Below are positions 12,101-24,100 of a stretch of 64,000 bases of DNA, piece after piece. The notes beneath the pieces are model-generated. The model had not been told where the DNA came from, made no database searches, and worked only from the letters and a program-made list of their open reading frames with translations. Both the position numbers and the translations under genes were made by a program. Positions within the stretch are counted from its first letter, which is position 1. Every line of letters begins with the position of its first letter. This stretch comes from Brachypodius melanocephalos (taxonomy: Eukaryota > Chordata > Aves > Passeriformes > Pycnonotidae). The stretch lies in the NCBI GenBank assembly GCA_013398615.1, contig VZSR01000690.1, positions 231,745 to 295,744 on the forward strand. The letters run 5' to 3'.

Positions 12101-15100
12101 GAAAAGAGTAAAATGAGATGAAGATGGCAGCAAAATTCAGAAGTGTGCAAAGATTATGAAGTCTCTAGTTTCAGTGATAATTGGGCATCTAATGTCTGTG
12201 TTATTTTGACAATAGGAGTGTACTGGTAGAAATACCAAAATATCTAAATGTGCTCAGCTAACACTGCACACTTGGGCATTTTTAAGATGGATTTTAAATA
12301 AATTAGATTACATGTCTGTAATTAAAATAGATGTCTGTAGTGTATTAGCTGAATCATGCTGTGCATCAATAACGGTTTCCAGGACAGAGCACACATTCGT
12401 ACAGTAAAGACTGTGACTGAAGAAAGAAGTCTCTATCTCTATTTTGTGTGAAGCCACACTACTCTTCTTACAACTTCATGCGTGCAGGAATTAGGGATCT
12501 GCTTTCCAAAGTGCTTATAAAAATATTCAAGGAAGGAAGGTTGTAATTTAATTTTTTTTAACATTGAACAGCAGACAGTGTGAAGTATCAGAGGATAAAA
12601 ATATACATTGCTCTCTGTGAAGCAGATCTGATTAAGGACTGTAACAAAATATATTCACCCTCTGCTGCTGTTAAATTCCTTGTCTTCAGACCAGTTTACC
12701 CATTCATCAGTCACAGATCTCTGTTCTGGGGCTTAAAATCAGGCATGAAGTACCTTTGGTCTTACTCTGTCCCACTGGCAAATTCCTTTCCAGACAGCAT
12801 GGTCTAACACACAGATGTCAGAAATCAGTTGAGTTGAGTATCTTGCCTACAGCCAGTTGGCTGTTCTGGAAACAATATTGGGTCACATCTTGCAATTGCT
12901 TGCTTGGGTACAGTCAGATTTTAATATCAGAGAGACATACATAAGTACTGGGAAATAGCCTCATGGTTCTAATCCAAGTTTATGTATCTTTCACAGCTTT
13001 CAGCAGTTGTTTTTAAGTATGTAACAAGGTAGTTAGGTGAGTCTTATCTGGTGAAATAGATTTTGCAATGTGCTTTAGATTTCCTGAGTAACAGCAATTA
13101 ATCAAGTATTACAAGTACTCTTAAAATGCTCATATCTGTTCTATAGACTTAATTGCTCTAGCTGATCAAAGGAAAATGTCTTTAGACAGGAGAGAAACAA
13201 CCTTTCCTATGTTTTCTTTTAAATGCTAGGTCAGACTCAGCCATTCTGTATAATGACCGGTCTGTGCTTGAAAATCACCATGTTAGTGCGGCGTATCGTC
13301 TTTTGCAAGATGATGAAGAGATGAATATTTTATCTAATCTCTCAAAGGATGATTGGAGGTAAAAATGAGCATGGTGACTGCCTAGGAGTATTGCAGCATC
13401 ATAATAGACTGGTATTGCCTTGTTTGGATAGTAATATGCATTACTGTATATTACATATTAGTCTTTCTATGCTACAAGATAAAGAACTTTAAAAGGTGTT
13501 TGTCCTGTTTACTCCTGCTTTCAATTTTCACTTCTGATAGTGAGACTAGACTTTGTGACAATGGGTTATAGTATTCAAATTGACTCCCACATAATTATTA
13601 AGTACCACAGAAACACTCTTTGTATACATGTAATTGAGTATAGAGCTAGCCTGCCGTTTCTTTATTCTAAAGCATGAATATAACCTTTATCTACTTTAAC
13701 ACTTCCTGCCTGGAAATTATAAATGAGACTTAACGAAAAACATAATCCAATCCAGAGAGCATGGATCTGCTACATATTCTTAGGAGATTTAAGAAGCTGT
13801 AATTTAAAATAGGACTCATGAAATATATGATTTATGTGCTAAAATAAGCCCATGATTAACTTTCTAATAGCAGACAGTTCAAAGTGATGACAGTTTTCTG
13901 TTTTTACAGGGTTTCGTGAATTTCGAGGGGTGATAATTTAAAAATAGCCTACTGTGCTAGACAGGAAGGATCCAGCCCCATGGTCTTTTTCATGGGAGAG
14001 GAACCAACTTGTGAGATCCTGTGTGACATACAGTACCTTCTGCATATTCTTAAATGTAACATAGTGCTGAGGAGTTTTTAAATCAAATTTTAATATAAAT
14101 GTGGGGAAATAAGCCTGTCTCTGGGGCTGACTTATACCAAGGTGGTCAGTGAATGTTCTGCTTGCTAATCTGTTTAGCCTGAGTTTCCTATTTATTTTAA
14201 CTTGTCGACAGTAATGCGATCCTATAGCCAAACAGTGGGAACTTACAGTGCTGATTTCAGTCAATAGGAGTGTTGTGAAGGAGTGTCCTGAAAATTCTAT
14301 CTGGCAATATATAGAATAGTGTCATGGTGGGCAGCCAGAAGGTGGCAAGAAAATATTTCCACTGAGATGGCAAAAATATATTTTAGATACAGATGGAAAT
14401 GCCTTGTCAAATATTGGCAGTAAATTATTGCTTTGTTTAATGTTGGTGAGTAAATAAGCAACTAAGTGAATAGAAACATTAGCCTTAGAGCCACTGTCTA
14501 GAAGGAAAAGCCACTGTTTTTAGTGGAGCAGGTAATTGAGTATGCTTCATTGCATAGTTACTGACTTTAGGTAAATTGTCTGCTTTTGAGCTTTCGACTG
14601 TTTAAAGTTTTTGATTGAATCAGAGCCAGTTTCAGATATTTCTCATTAATTTTTTAGTGCCAATATGTGTGTTCTTTTGATGCAATGTGCTTAGGACCAA
14701 AGTTTCAAAGATTAACCCATCCCTTTAAAAAATGCTGTAACTGCCTGAGCAAAAATATTCAGTGGTTTGAATTGCTTATTTGTTCTCTCTCAAGTATAAT
14801 TTTATAGCTGCTGACCAAGCAGCAGTGCTGCGGAAAAAAAGGGCATTGTCTGGAAGTGCTCTAATTCCAAAACATTGTGATTTCTATGTGTTTTTGCTTT
14901 TGCCTGCCACTACGAAATCCCATAGGCAAACATTTGGGAAACGCTGTAAACATCAACTGATTTCAGCAAAGTCTGAGGTGTTGAAGGATAAAACCCAAGA
15001 AGCCCAGAGTTCCCTATTTTAGGACTCAGAAGTAGGACTGTCAGTAGTGAAGGATGCTTTGAACATCTAATAAAATGTGCCCAAATTAAACTTCACTTTT

Positions 15101-18100
15101 GTAGACTGATAAATATCCCTCCGCAAAAGGCTGGAGTGATGGTTTTTGGAATATAGATTCTTGGGTATCTTTCTGAGCTGAGCTCTGACTTATTTTTTCA
15201 CATTACTAGGAAAAGAAGATCTGATGATCTGCAATCCTAGATGTCTATGTGGATTTTATAACTTTTTTTGTATTCTGTCATCTAATTACAGAATGTATTT
15301 TCAGGAAAGATATATAGAAAATTTGAGACACACTTCACAGTTGAAAAATAAATGGCCACAGGTTTTATAAAGAAAGCAAATGAGAATGGAAGAGAACTTT
15401 TGGGTTACAGTCAAGAAGAAAAGAGTTGAATGCTTACTAGTGCCTAAACAACTTTTTTTTTTGAGAAATATGTATATTTCTCTGGTGCTTATTAAATATT
15501 TGAAAATTAATTTAGTTGCTGCATTTTGTGAATCCCATTTGTGCAAGTTAATCCCATTTGTACAAAAAAACTGTAACAAAAACAAATCACAGGGAGCTAA
15601 GAAAATAGACTGCAAAGCGAACGTGTGTTTTCCAATATAATGTTATAGATGTCTTTTTTGACACTGTATTTAATTGTTAGTAAGTTCCATGCAGTTTATT
15701 GAAACCTTTACTGTCAAGTATAAAACAAAAAGAATAAATAAAATAAGAAGGTTGAATAAAGGCTTAATAAAAAGATATCTGGAAAATGTTCAGTTGTTTA
15801 GCTTTGCACAGGAGTATAACATTGGGAAGTAACTTCAAATTCAATATTGACTTTCTCAGTAAAGCTGCTTGGTGTTTTGTCCCTCAAATATTTCTGAACC
15901 CTCCTTGTCAATCACTGTTATTAATTTCAAGATTGCGGTGAGAAACCACGATTTTTTTTTACTGACTTCGTTCATAAGCTTTTTTTTCATAAGTAATAGT
16001 GTGTGTATGGTTGCAGAATCACGTAAAATTTTATTGTAAAATTTTATTCCTATGCACTCAGGATGGACACATGCATATTCTGAGTTTTATACCTTTAGCA
16101 AGAATCAGCCAATGATGATATTTCTTTTAATGTAGTGTTTTCTTATTAATTTCTTTAATAATAAAGTACTGGGACTTTGACTGAACAAAATTAGCCACAT
16201 AGACCAGTTTAGGAGATGTAACTATTGCAACTGTGCAGTAAATTTTCCTGTTTAAGACTTTCATAAATTCTTGTCACTGTTGCAGACTTCATTGTCTGTT
16301 GGTTTCTATGTAAGCCAGCTTAGCTAGTTTGCTGTAAAGGTTGATGGAGATCAGCATCTTTAGATCATGGCTTTTGTTTACTTAGAGAAGTGGAATTATC
16401 TCAGCTCAGTGAAAAACCTGAAAAAAATGATGCCACCAGTGTGTACGGTGTGATGGAGCATAGAAAAGTGCAAGCTAACAAGATGCTGCTCTTGCTATGT
16501 CTTTTAGGGCAGTTTCAACAACTGTCGAGTTGCTCACAGTTGGGAACAACATTTTGTGGCTATGATCTGCATTTCTGCAGTTCTTTGATTGCCACACAGA
16601 TATTGCTCTGAACTCTGAAGCCAGAACTGGATACTTTTCCCTGAGAAGTCTCTTGGTTACAGACAATTTATGGGGTGGAGCTTGGAAAACAAGCTACCTT
16701 CTTTTTCAGTTTAACAACTTCCCTGGTTAAACCAACAAAGACAAATGCAAGAAGATCTAAGTGAAAAAATAAGTTTGCTAAAAAACCCCAGCCACAACCA
16801 AGATAACAGTAATAACCACTGGATGCACAGGTCCTGAATCCTATGGACTCCCCACGAACAAAGCAAACAAGATGGCAGAGAAGCCCCTCCCCCAATATGG
16901 AGACTTCTGTAGAAGACTGCATCAGCCAGAGGACAAAGACAAGATGGCAGAGAAGATCTATTCTCCCAGCCATGTGATAGAGACAACAAAGGAAAAAACT
17001 CAGCAGACCAACTGAACCTCCATGATTACAAAACTCCCTCTTCCCCCAAACAACAACTAAGCAGGAACAAGGATAAAACAAAGGAAAGCTGGAGAACTTG
17101 GAGAACTATTCCTGTTCAAAACCAGTCAAATGTTGCTGAACCATTTACTCCATCCCACCATTTAGTCCTAGGTCTCTGCTAGCAGCGGCAGCTCTGTCAA
17201 CAGTGGCAGCTGGATCTGGGGCAGCGGCCGTAACTCATGGAGAAAGAGAGGGGGACCGGTTTCCACAGCGTGACTGTCCTGAGTGGCAGTAGCGGAAACA
17301 AAGGTCCCAAACAAAAGTCCTCTGCCAGCTCCAGGAACAGAGATTGTTCCTGGCAACTATGGCCGAAAAAAATGTTAGGACATTTCCTCTGAAACCATCT
17401 AGGATTTGACAAATGCTGTTTCTCTGAGACGTGCACCAGGCAATTTCCCACAGAGTTCAGAGAGAAACTAAAGAATGCTTCTGCTTCTCTCTGCCCTGGC
17501 CCTGAGAGTATGCCCCTGGAAACTCTCTTGGCAGCCCACAGAGAAACAAGAAAGAGAGCCCTGTCTGAGTGTTCCCCCATGCTTCAAGGGACTCTAGAAC
17601 CTCCAATCTCCATGGACCCAAAATGCTGGTTCAGGTTCCACTTCTGATCCCTAAGTCTTAAAGAGACAGTAATACAAACTGCATGGACTGACACAGAGGA
17701 GTAATGGAATACAATTCACATTTTTTGGGTCACCCAAGACTTTATCCACTCCTTATTCCATATCATCTATATCATCATGCCCAAATTAATACCTTTTAAC
17801 TATATACATATACACATACAAACAACTATGTACAAATCACAGAATCACAGAATGACACAGAATCACAGAATGACTAGGTTGGAAGAGACCTCTAAGACCA
17901 TTGAATCCAACCCATGCCCTAACGCTTCAACTAAACCATGGCACCAAGCACCACATCCAGTCTTTTTTTAAACACATCCAGGGATGGTGACTCCACCATA
18001 CCAGTACTTTATTATTCTTTCCGTGAAAAACTTTTTCCTTAATATCCAACCTATAATTCCCTTGTCACAGCTTGAGACCGTGTCCTCTCCTTCTGTCAGT

Positions 18101-21100
18101 TGCTGCCTGGAGGAAGAGACCAACCTCCACCTGACTACAGTCACCTTTCAGGAAGTTGTAGAGAGTGATAAGGTCACCTCTGAATCTACTTTTCTACAGG
18201 CTAAACAACCCCAAGTCCCTCAGTCATTCCTCACAGGGCTTGTGTTCCAAGCCTCTTATCAGCCTTTTTGCCCTCCTCTGGATGTGCTCAAGTGTCTCAA
18301 TGTCCTTCCTAAAGTGAAGGGCCCAGAACTGGACACAGCACTCAAGGTGTGGCCTCACCAGTGCCGAGTACAGGGGAAGAATGACTTCCCTGCTCCTGCT
18401 GGCCACACCATTCCTGATACAGGCCAGGATGCCATTGGCCTTCTTGGCCACCTGGGCACACTGCTGGCTCATGTTCAGCTGCTGTCACCATTGCCCCCGG
18501 TCCCTTTCGTCCTGGGCACTGTCCAGCCACACCATCCCCAGCCTGTAACCAACGTTGCAGGGGGCTTTTGTGGCCAAAATGCAGGACTTGGCGCTTGGAC
18601 TCATAAAACTTCATCCTATTGGACTCATGGATGCACAAGTACCTAAGAGTCGAGCTTTGAACATCCATCCCTGCACTGGTAGTCAGTGTGTGAGAACGAC
18701 CAGTTCTTCAGTAGTAATCACTTCTAACATGGCTCAAACCCCTTCATAAGCTGCTAAGATCCCTTTTCCTATTGGTGTCATATTCTTAGTATACCTGAAC
18801 CCAAAGGTCATCTTCGAGTTTCTCCAGGCATCTTCTTCCAGAGGCTCCAGGAAAGATGATTCCTCCTGACTGTGTAGAGGACATTCTTCTCATCCTGTCT
18901 TGTCCCATCCTGACTGCCCCAAGGGCTACTGCATGGACAATCTCTTGTTTGATCTGTTCAAAGTATTGCTGTTGTTCAGGGCCCCACAAGAAATAATTTT
19001 TCTTATGTGTCACAAGACAGAGAGGTCTTAGAGTCTGGCTCTACTCTGGGATTTGCATCCCCCCAAAACCTGTGGTGCCTAGGAAAGCCTGTTTTTCCTT
19101 GTTGCTGGTCAGTGGGGACATAATAGCTATGTTGTTAATCATCTCTTCTGGAATTTGTTGATGTCCGTCTTGCCACTTCACTCTTAGCAAATGAATTTCC
19201 TGTGCAGGTCCCTTGACCTTACTTTGTTTGATGGCAAAACCCACTTTCAGGAAAACCTGGATGATTTTTTCCTCTTTCTCAAAAACTTCCTGTGCCATTT
19301 TATCCCATAGGATCATGTCATCAATGTACTGTAGATGTTCTGGAGCCTCACCCTTTTCCATGGCAAATGGCAGGGCTGTGCTTGCACCCCTGGGGCCATT
19401 GGTTCCAGGTGTAGGGAACGCCTCTCCAAGTGAAAGCAAACTGTGACCTGCACTCTGCTGCTAAAGGAATGGAGAAAAATGCATTAGTAATGTCAGTGGT
19501 GGCAGCACTTTTTTTGCCTTGGACTCCAGTGAAGTTCCAGGATGTCTGTCACAGCAGCACAGTGGTGATGTGACTTCATTCAGGCCATGATTAACCTACT
19601 GTCAGTCTCCACTCTCCTTTAGATTAATGTTCAGGATATATAGGGTTATTGAAGGGCGAGCAAGTCTTGCTGGCCACTCCCTGGATCTCCAGTTAATAGA
19701 TCATCTTACAGATGGGAATCACAGGGTCTCGGTCAGTGCAGTATTTTCAATGCTGCATTGTTTTGGCAGCAACTGGTACCTGCTCTTCTTCAACCCTCAG
19801 GTGTTCTACTACAGAAGGGTCCTCTGAAAGACTAGGCAAGGTATTAAATTGTTTAACATCTTCTGTCTCCACAGCGGCTATCCCAAAACCCAAAAAAGTC
19901 CTTTTGGGTCTTTGAAATGACAACTCCTAAGGTAACCTATACCAAGAATACACGGGGCCTCTGGACCTGTCAAAATAGGTTGTTTTTTCCATTCCTTCCC
20001 AGTCAAGGTCACCTCAGCTTCCAACAGAGTTAACTGCTGAGATCCCCTGTAACCCCAGCAACAGAAACAGGTTCTGTCCCCACCATGTCATGATGGCATG
20101 ACAGTAGATTGTGTGTGCCAGTGTCAGTCAAAGCTTTGTATTTTTGTGGTTCTGATGCACCAGGATATTGGATCCACACAATCCAATAAATACAATTTTC
20201 CCATAGCTCTATCAGGCTAGAGGCAAAGCCCCTCTAGTTCTGGCTATCATTCACTCCCTGGGCATACATTTTGGAGGCCTCTTCAAGGGAATCAGGCATG
20301 TCATCTTCCCTTCTGTTCTGCCCAGGAGCACACCCACAGGGAACTGGAGCTAAATTCATTCTTGCCAAGTTTCCTTTGCTAGTAGGCCAAGATGCAAGTG
20401 GGTTTTCCATCCTATCTTCTCATGTATTCTCCATATTCACAGAGGAAGAACCATTGCTTGCTTTGTGGATTGTACTCCGTCTCCCTAGCTGTGGGATGCC
20501 TACTTCAGATAGCAGGGATTCTGTTCTGTACTGGTGAAATGTGGAAAAGACACACCCTAAGCTCCTTTCTGAGTTTTTGATGGCTTTCTTATGGATCTCT
20601 GATAGCTCTCTTCAATCCTCTCTTCCAATTCCCACACACACTTGGTCTGTTTCCAAGGCTGAGACTTTGGCTCAGGTTGGGATATGGACAGTGTCTTCAT
20701 ATGTCTGTAGCTTTCTTGTCATAGTACTCACTGTCTCGTTTTCCTCATTCCATTGCAGCATCACGAGAAAGTGGGAATACACTTGTGTCCCAAGCTGTGC
20801 AAGTTTCAACCACATTAATGTTGTACTAGATCTGGAATTCTTTTGTGTTTATCATTATTTGAGAAAATTATCTCGATCACAATCAGTTCTTTCAAGCTTT
20901 GGATTCCTTGCTTAGTGGGTTTCCAAGGGCCTTGATGCAGCTGGAGGTGTTCTTGGCAAAGGTATCTCTCCTTCAAAATTGCTAAGAGACACATCCAGAG
21001 GCTGAGAGTTTGAGCCTCCTTGCAATTCCCTTGTTGATACCCACATTACACAAAAGAAATCCCAAGTGCCTTGCTTCAGTGCCATCCAAAATTGTAGCAT

Positions 21101-24100
21101 CACCTCCACTGTCCCAGACTTGGATCAGCCAGCTCAATATAGACTCACCTGTTCATTGAGTGAGGTCTTTCTGCAGATTGCATGGACTTTCTAAGGATAG
21201 GGATTTGATGATTATTTCCAGCTCTGATTCCTCTGCTGGCTGTGAGGGTTCTGCTTCCCCATCATCATCCACCAGGCGAATGCATTTGGTCTTGTATTTC
21301 CTCCTCTGGACAGGTGTGACCACTGTTGGCTTAGTTTGCCCTTCTGGTTTAAGGCTGAGTGGCTGGGGTGTCTGCTCATTTGTTCCCCTTCCCCTCCAGC
21401 TGTAGGTGCTGCTGTGCAGTAATGAACAGCATGGAATAAACATTATTCATGTCCCAGCACAGTGTAATAAGTTGCCCCTCTTTGGAACTGCCACTGTAAT
21501 TTTCTTTCAAATATTCTACCTTTGCTGGGTTCTGTATTTGTTCAGGGGGAAATTTCCAAACCATTGGACTAGACCATTTCTTCAAAATCTGGCTTATATC
21601 CTCCCACATTGCATTCCACTCAGGATTTTCCACCCCTGAGATAGATCTCTGGGCAGCCTCCCTGGAAACCTCAGCCCTGATTCTAAATGTGTTGTAGACT
21701 GCTATGTATAGAGACATAACAGAATTAGCAACAAGAATATGATGTCTTAACATGCAGAGAGAATTAAACAATCTCAAAAAGTGATGTGCTAGACCTGAAG
21801 AGGTAGAAGGACATGAAAGGCTGGGAAATATCATCCCCTCATGTTCACCCAGCAGGTTGGGTAAGATTATTAATTGTGGTGGATTTAGCTGGATTGTGTT
21901 ATGCACAGGTGATTTGGCTTAACAGATACCAGCTCAACCAGCCTAGCTTGATGTAAACAAATCCTCAGACACGATAACGATAGGTCAGATTCAAACCCAG
22001 ACAGAGGACCTCAGCCAACCCCTCTGAAGCATGAATGCACCCATATCATTAGCCAGAGAGCTAGATGGAGTGGAGACTCCTGATCAATCACGTCTGTAAG
22101 TGTGGGAAATTTGAAAGCCCTGTAAAAGGAGCTGCTGGACAATACAGGTGTGGTCACTGCATGAACTCAAGTGTGTTAATGTTGCATCCCTGTCTCTGAC
22201 TCCACAGTGACAATTAATAAGCCTTCAGAAACAGCAGGCCAGACAAACAACAACAAACACACATCTGAAATGATCATTATTACTTCTGATACTATCTTTC
22301 CATAAACTGGTATCATGGAGTGTATAAACAAGTCAATCTTGGTTTGTATTCCTGATCTGAAAAAGAACGCATATGAATTAATGACTGCTATTTCATTCTA
22401 GCCTGTGATGCACCAGGGCTCAATAGGTTTTTTTTATTTCTGTCTCAGGGCACAATAGAGCAAGGCAAACATTAAAAAAGAAAGAACTGGAAGGACATGA
22501 AAATGCATGAGTAAGAGTTGGAGTGATGTGGGCATCTTTTACTCTAAGAGGAGAAAGAGAATATAGCAGGCTGAAAAGCAAAAAAAAAAAAAAAAAAAAT
22601 CCACTGTCGCCCTTGATTTGCCATGTTTTTACTTTGCTTTCTATGTTTTCATTATGTCTTCTGATGTTTACAGAACTTGGAGCTGAGTTCTCACACTTTT
22701 TATGTAAATAATGAAATGTTTACATATTTCTCCTCTAGGAGGAGTTTCTTGAGTGTTGGTGATGTTCATCAAGGAGATTGAAAAGGTGGTGACACCTTTG
22801 ACCAATCTCTGGTCCTTCTGTACAGTTGTATATATATTGGAGTCAGATTTTAAAATAAAAAAAACCATCCCTGCTGACCTCGGACCTCATCCCTGCTTCG
22901 TCCTTTCATGTCCTATTGCAACACCAAACCCAAAAATAACCCCCCTAACCCAAACCAAAGCAAAGTATACCAAAAAGTACTAATGTTTTTATTTAGGTTC
23001 AAAGCAAACTTGATAATGAATTGTTTGAGGTGTGCCAAGCCTGTTAGTTTAGTGTGTTCCATGGTTTGCTGCAAGCATGGGTTCCGGTAAGCTGTGCTGG
23101 ATACCTGGCAGTCAACTCCATGGCTCCATGAGGGAAGAAACCAAACAAAGCTGTTGATTGGAAACCAAGGTGTAAAAAGATAGTTGACAGCATGGCCTGC
23201 TCCCTACTGGCTGTGAGGTTAAAGACCTTAAAGCCAGAGGAGCTCTGGAGTTCAAAGTCACATGCTGTTGTGATGCCTGTTGTTTGAAGTGACAAATAAG
23301 AATATTTCAATTGTGAAATCCTTTATTTTTTACCATGTCTGAAGTATTTTTCATCTGTTTCAGAGAAAATGATGATCTCAAATATGTGCAGAGGTCAGAA
23401 GATGTGTATGTTCCAGATTTACATTTATGAAAGGGAAAGTAGTATCTGAGTGCTTGTAAGCATATGTGCATTGTTGTGCTGCAATCACTGACTTATTTAC
23501 CTGAACTGAGCCCTTTGCTTTTGTATTCCTACTGCAGTAAGCTGCACACAAAGTAACCCATGCAGACCAGTATGATGGAGTTGTAGTCCAGAGGATGTAA
23601 TGAAAAGTCTGCTGTTTCCCAGCATTAATTGTTCCCGCTGCATTATCACACCATATTCTTGTAGAAGTATATTTCTATGCTTTCAGGTTCTTCTCTCTTG
23701 GTTGTATTGACAGAGACATTTGAGCTGCTGGGAACTGACCAGGACTGGCAAACAAAGCAAAAAAACAACAAAAACCCCCAAAATAACCCCAAAAAACAAC
23801 ACCCCCCCCCAAAAAAACCCAAAAAACAACAAACAAACCCCCAAAACCCAAAAACCAAACCAAAACAAAAAACCCCAACAATAACAAAAAAAAAAAAAAA
23901 AACCACCAAAAACCCCACAAAAAAACCACCAAAAAACAAAAAACCAGAACCCAAACAAACAAACAACAAGAATTTGTTACTTTTCATCCATCATATAATT
24001 AGTTGGAATGCTGTTAACTATGCAACTGATTGTACTTATGGTTTGGGAGAAGGAGGTGGTTATAGGGCGTGAAGACCGAGGCAAACTGATACCATCAGTG

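Noticed and set aside
13905..13940. A possible alternative exon 5 start: an acceptor-like tttttacag followed by gaatttcga, resembling the EFR that follows exon 4
   Set aside because: The frame meets stops almost at once (tgataa), the rest of the exon is absent, and a complete in-frame exon 5 exists at 25482-25583.
16668..17081. Two minus-strand ORFs rich in C, W, L, F resembling a membrane protein
   Set aside because: They overlap each other in different frames, have no envelope or other family motif, and lie in probable LTR/ERV DNA.
23646..24072. Overlapping ORFs rich in F/G/V/W on the minus strand and K/P/N/Q on the plus strand
   Set aside because: They come entirely from the A/C-rich low-complexity tract at 23752-23972.
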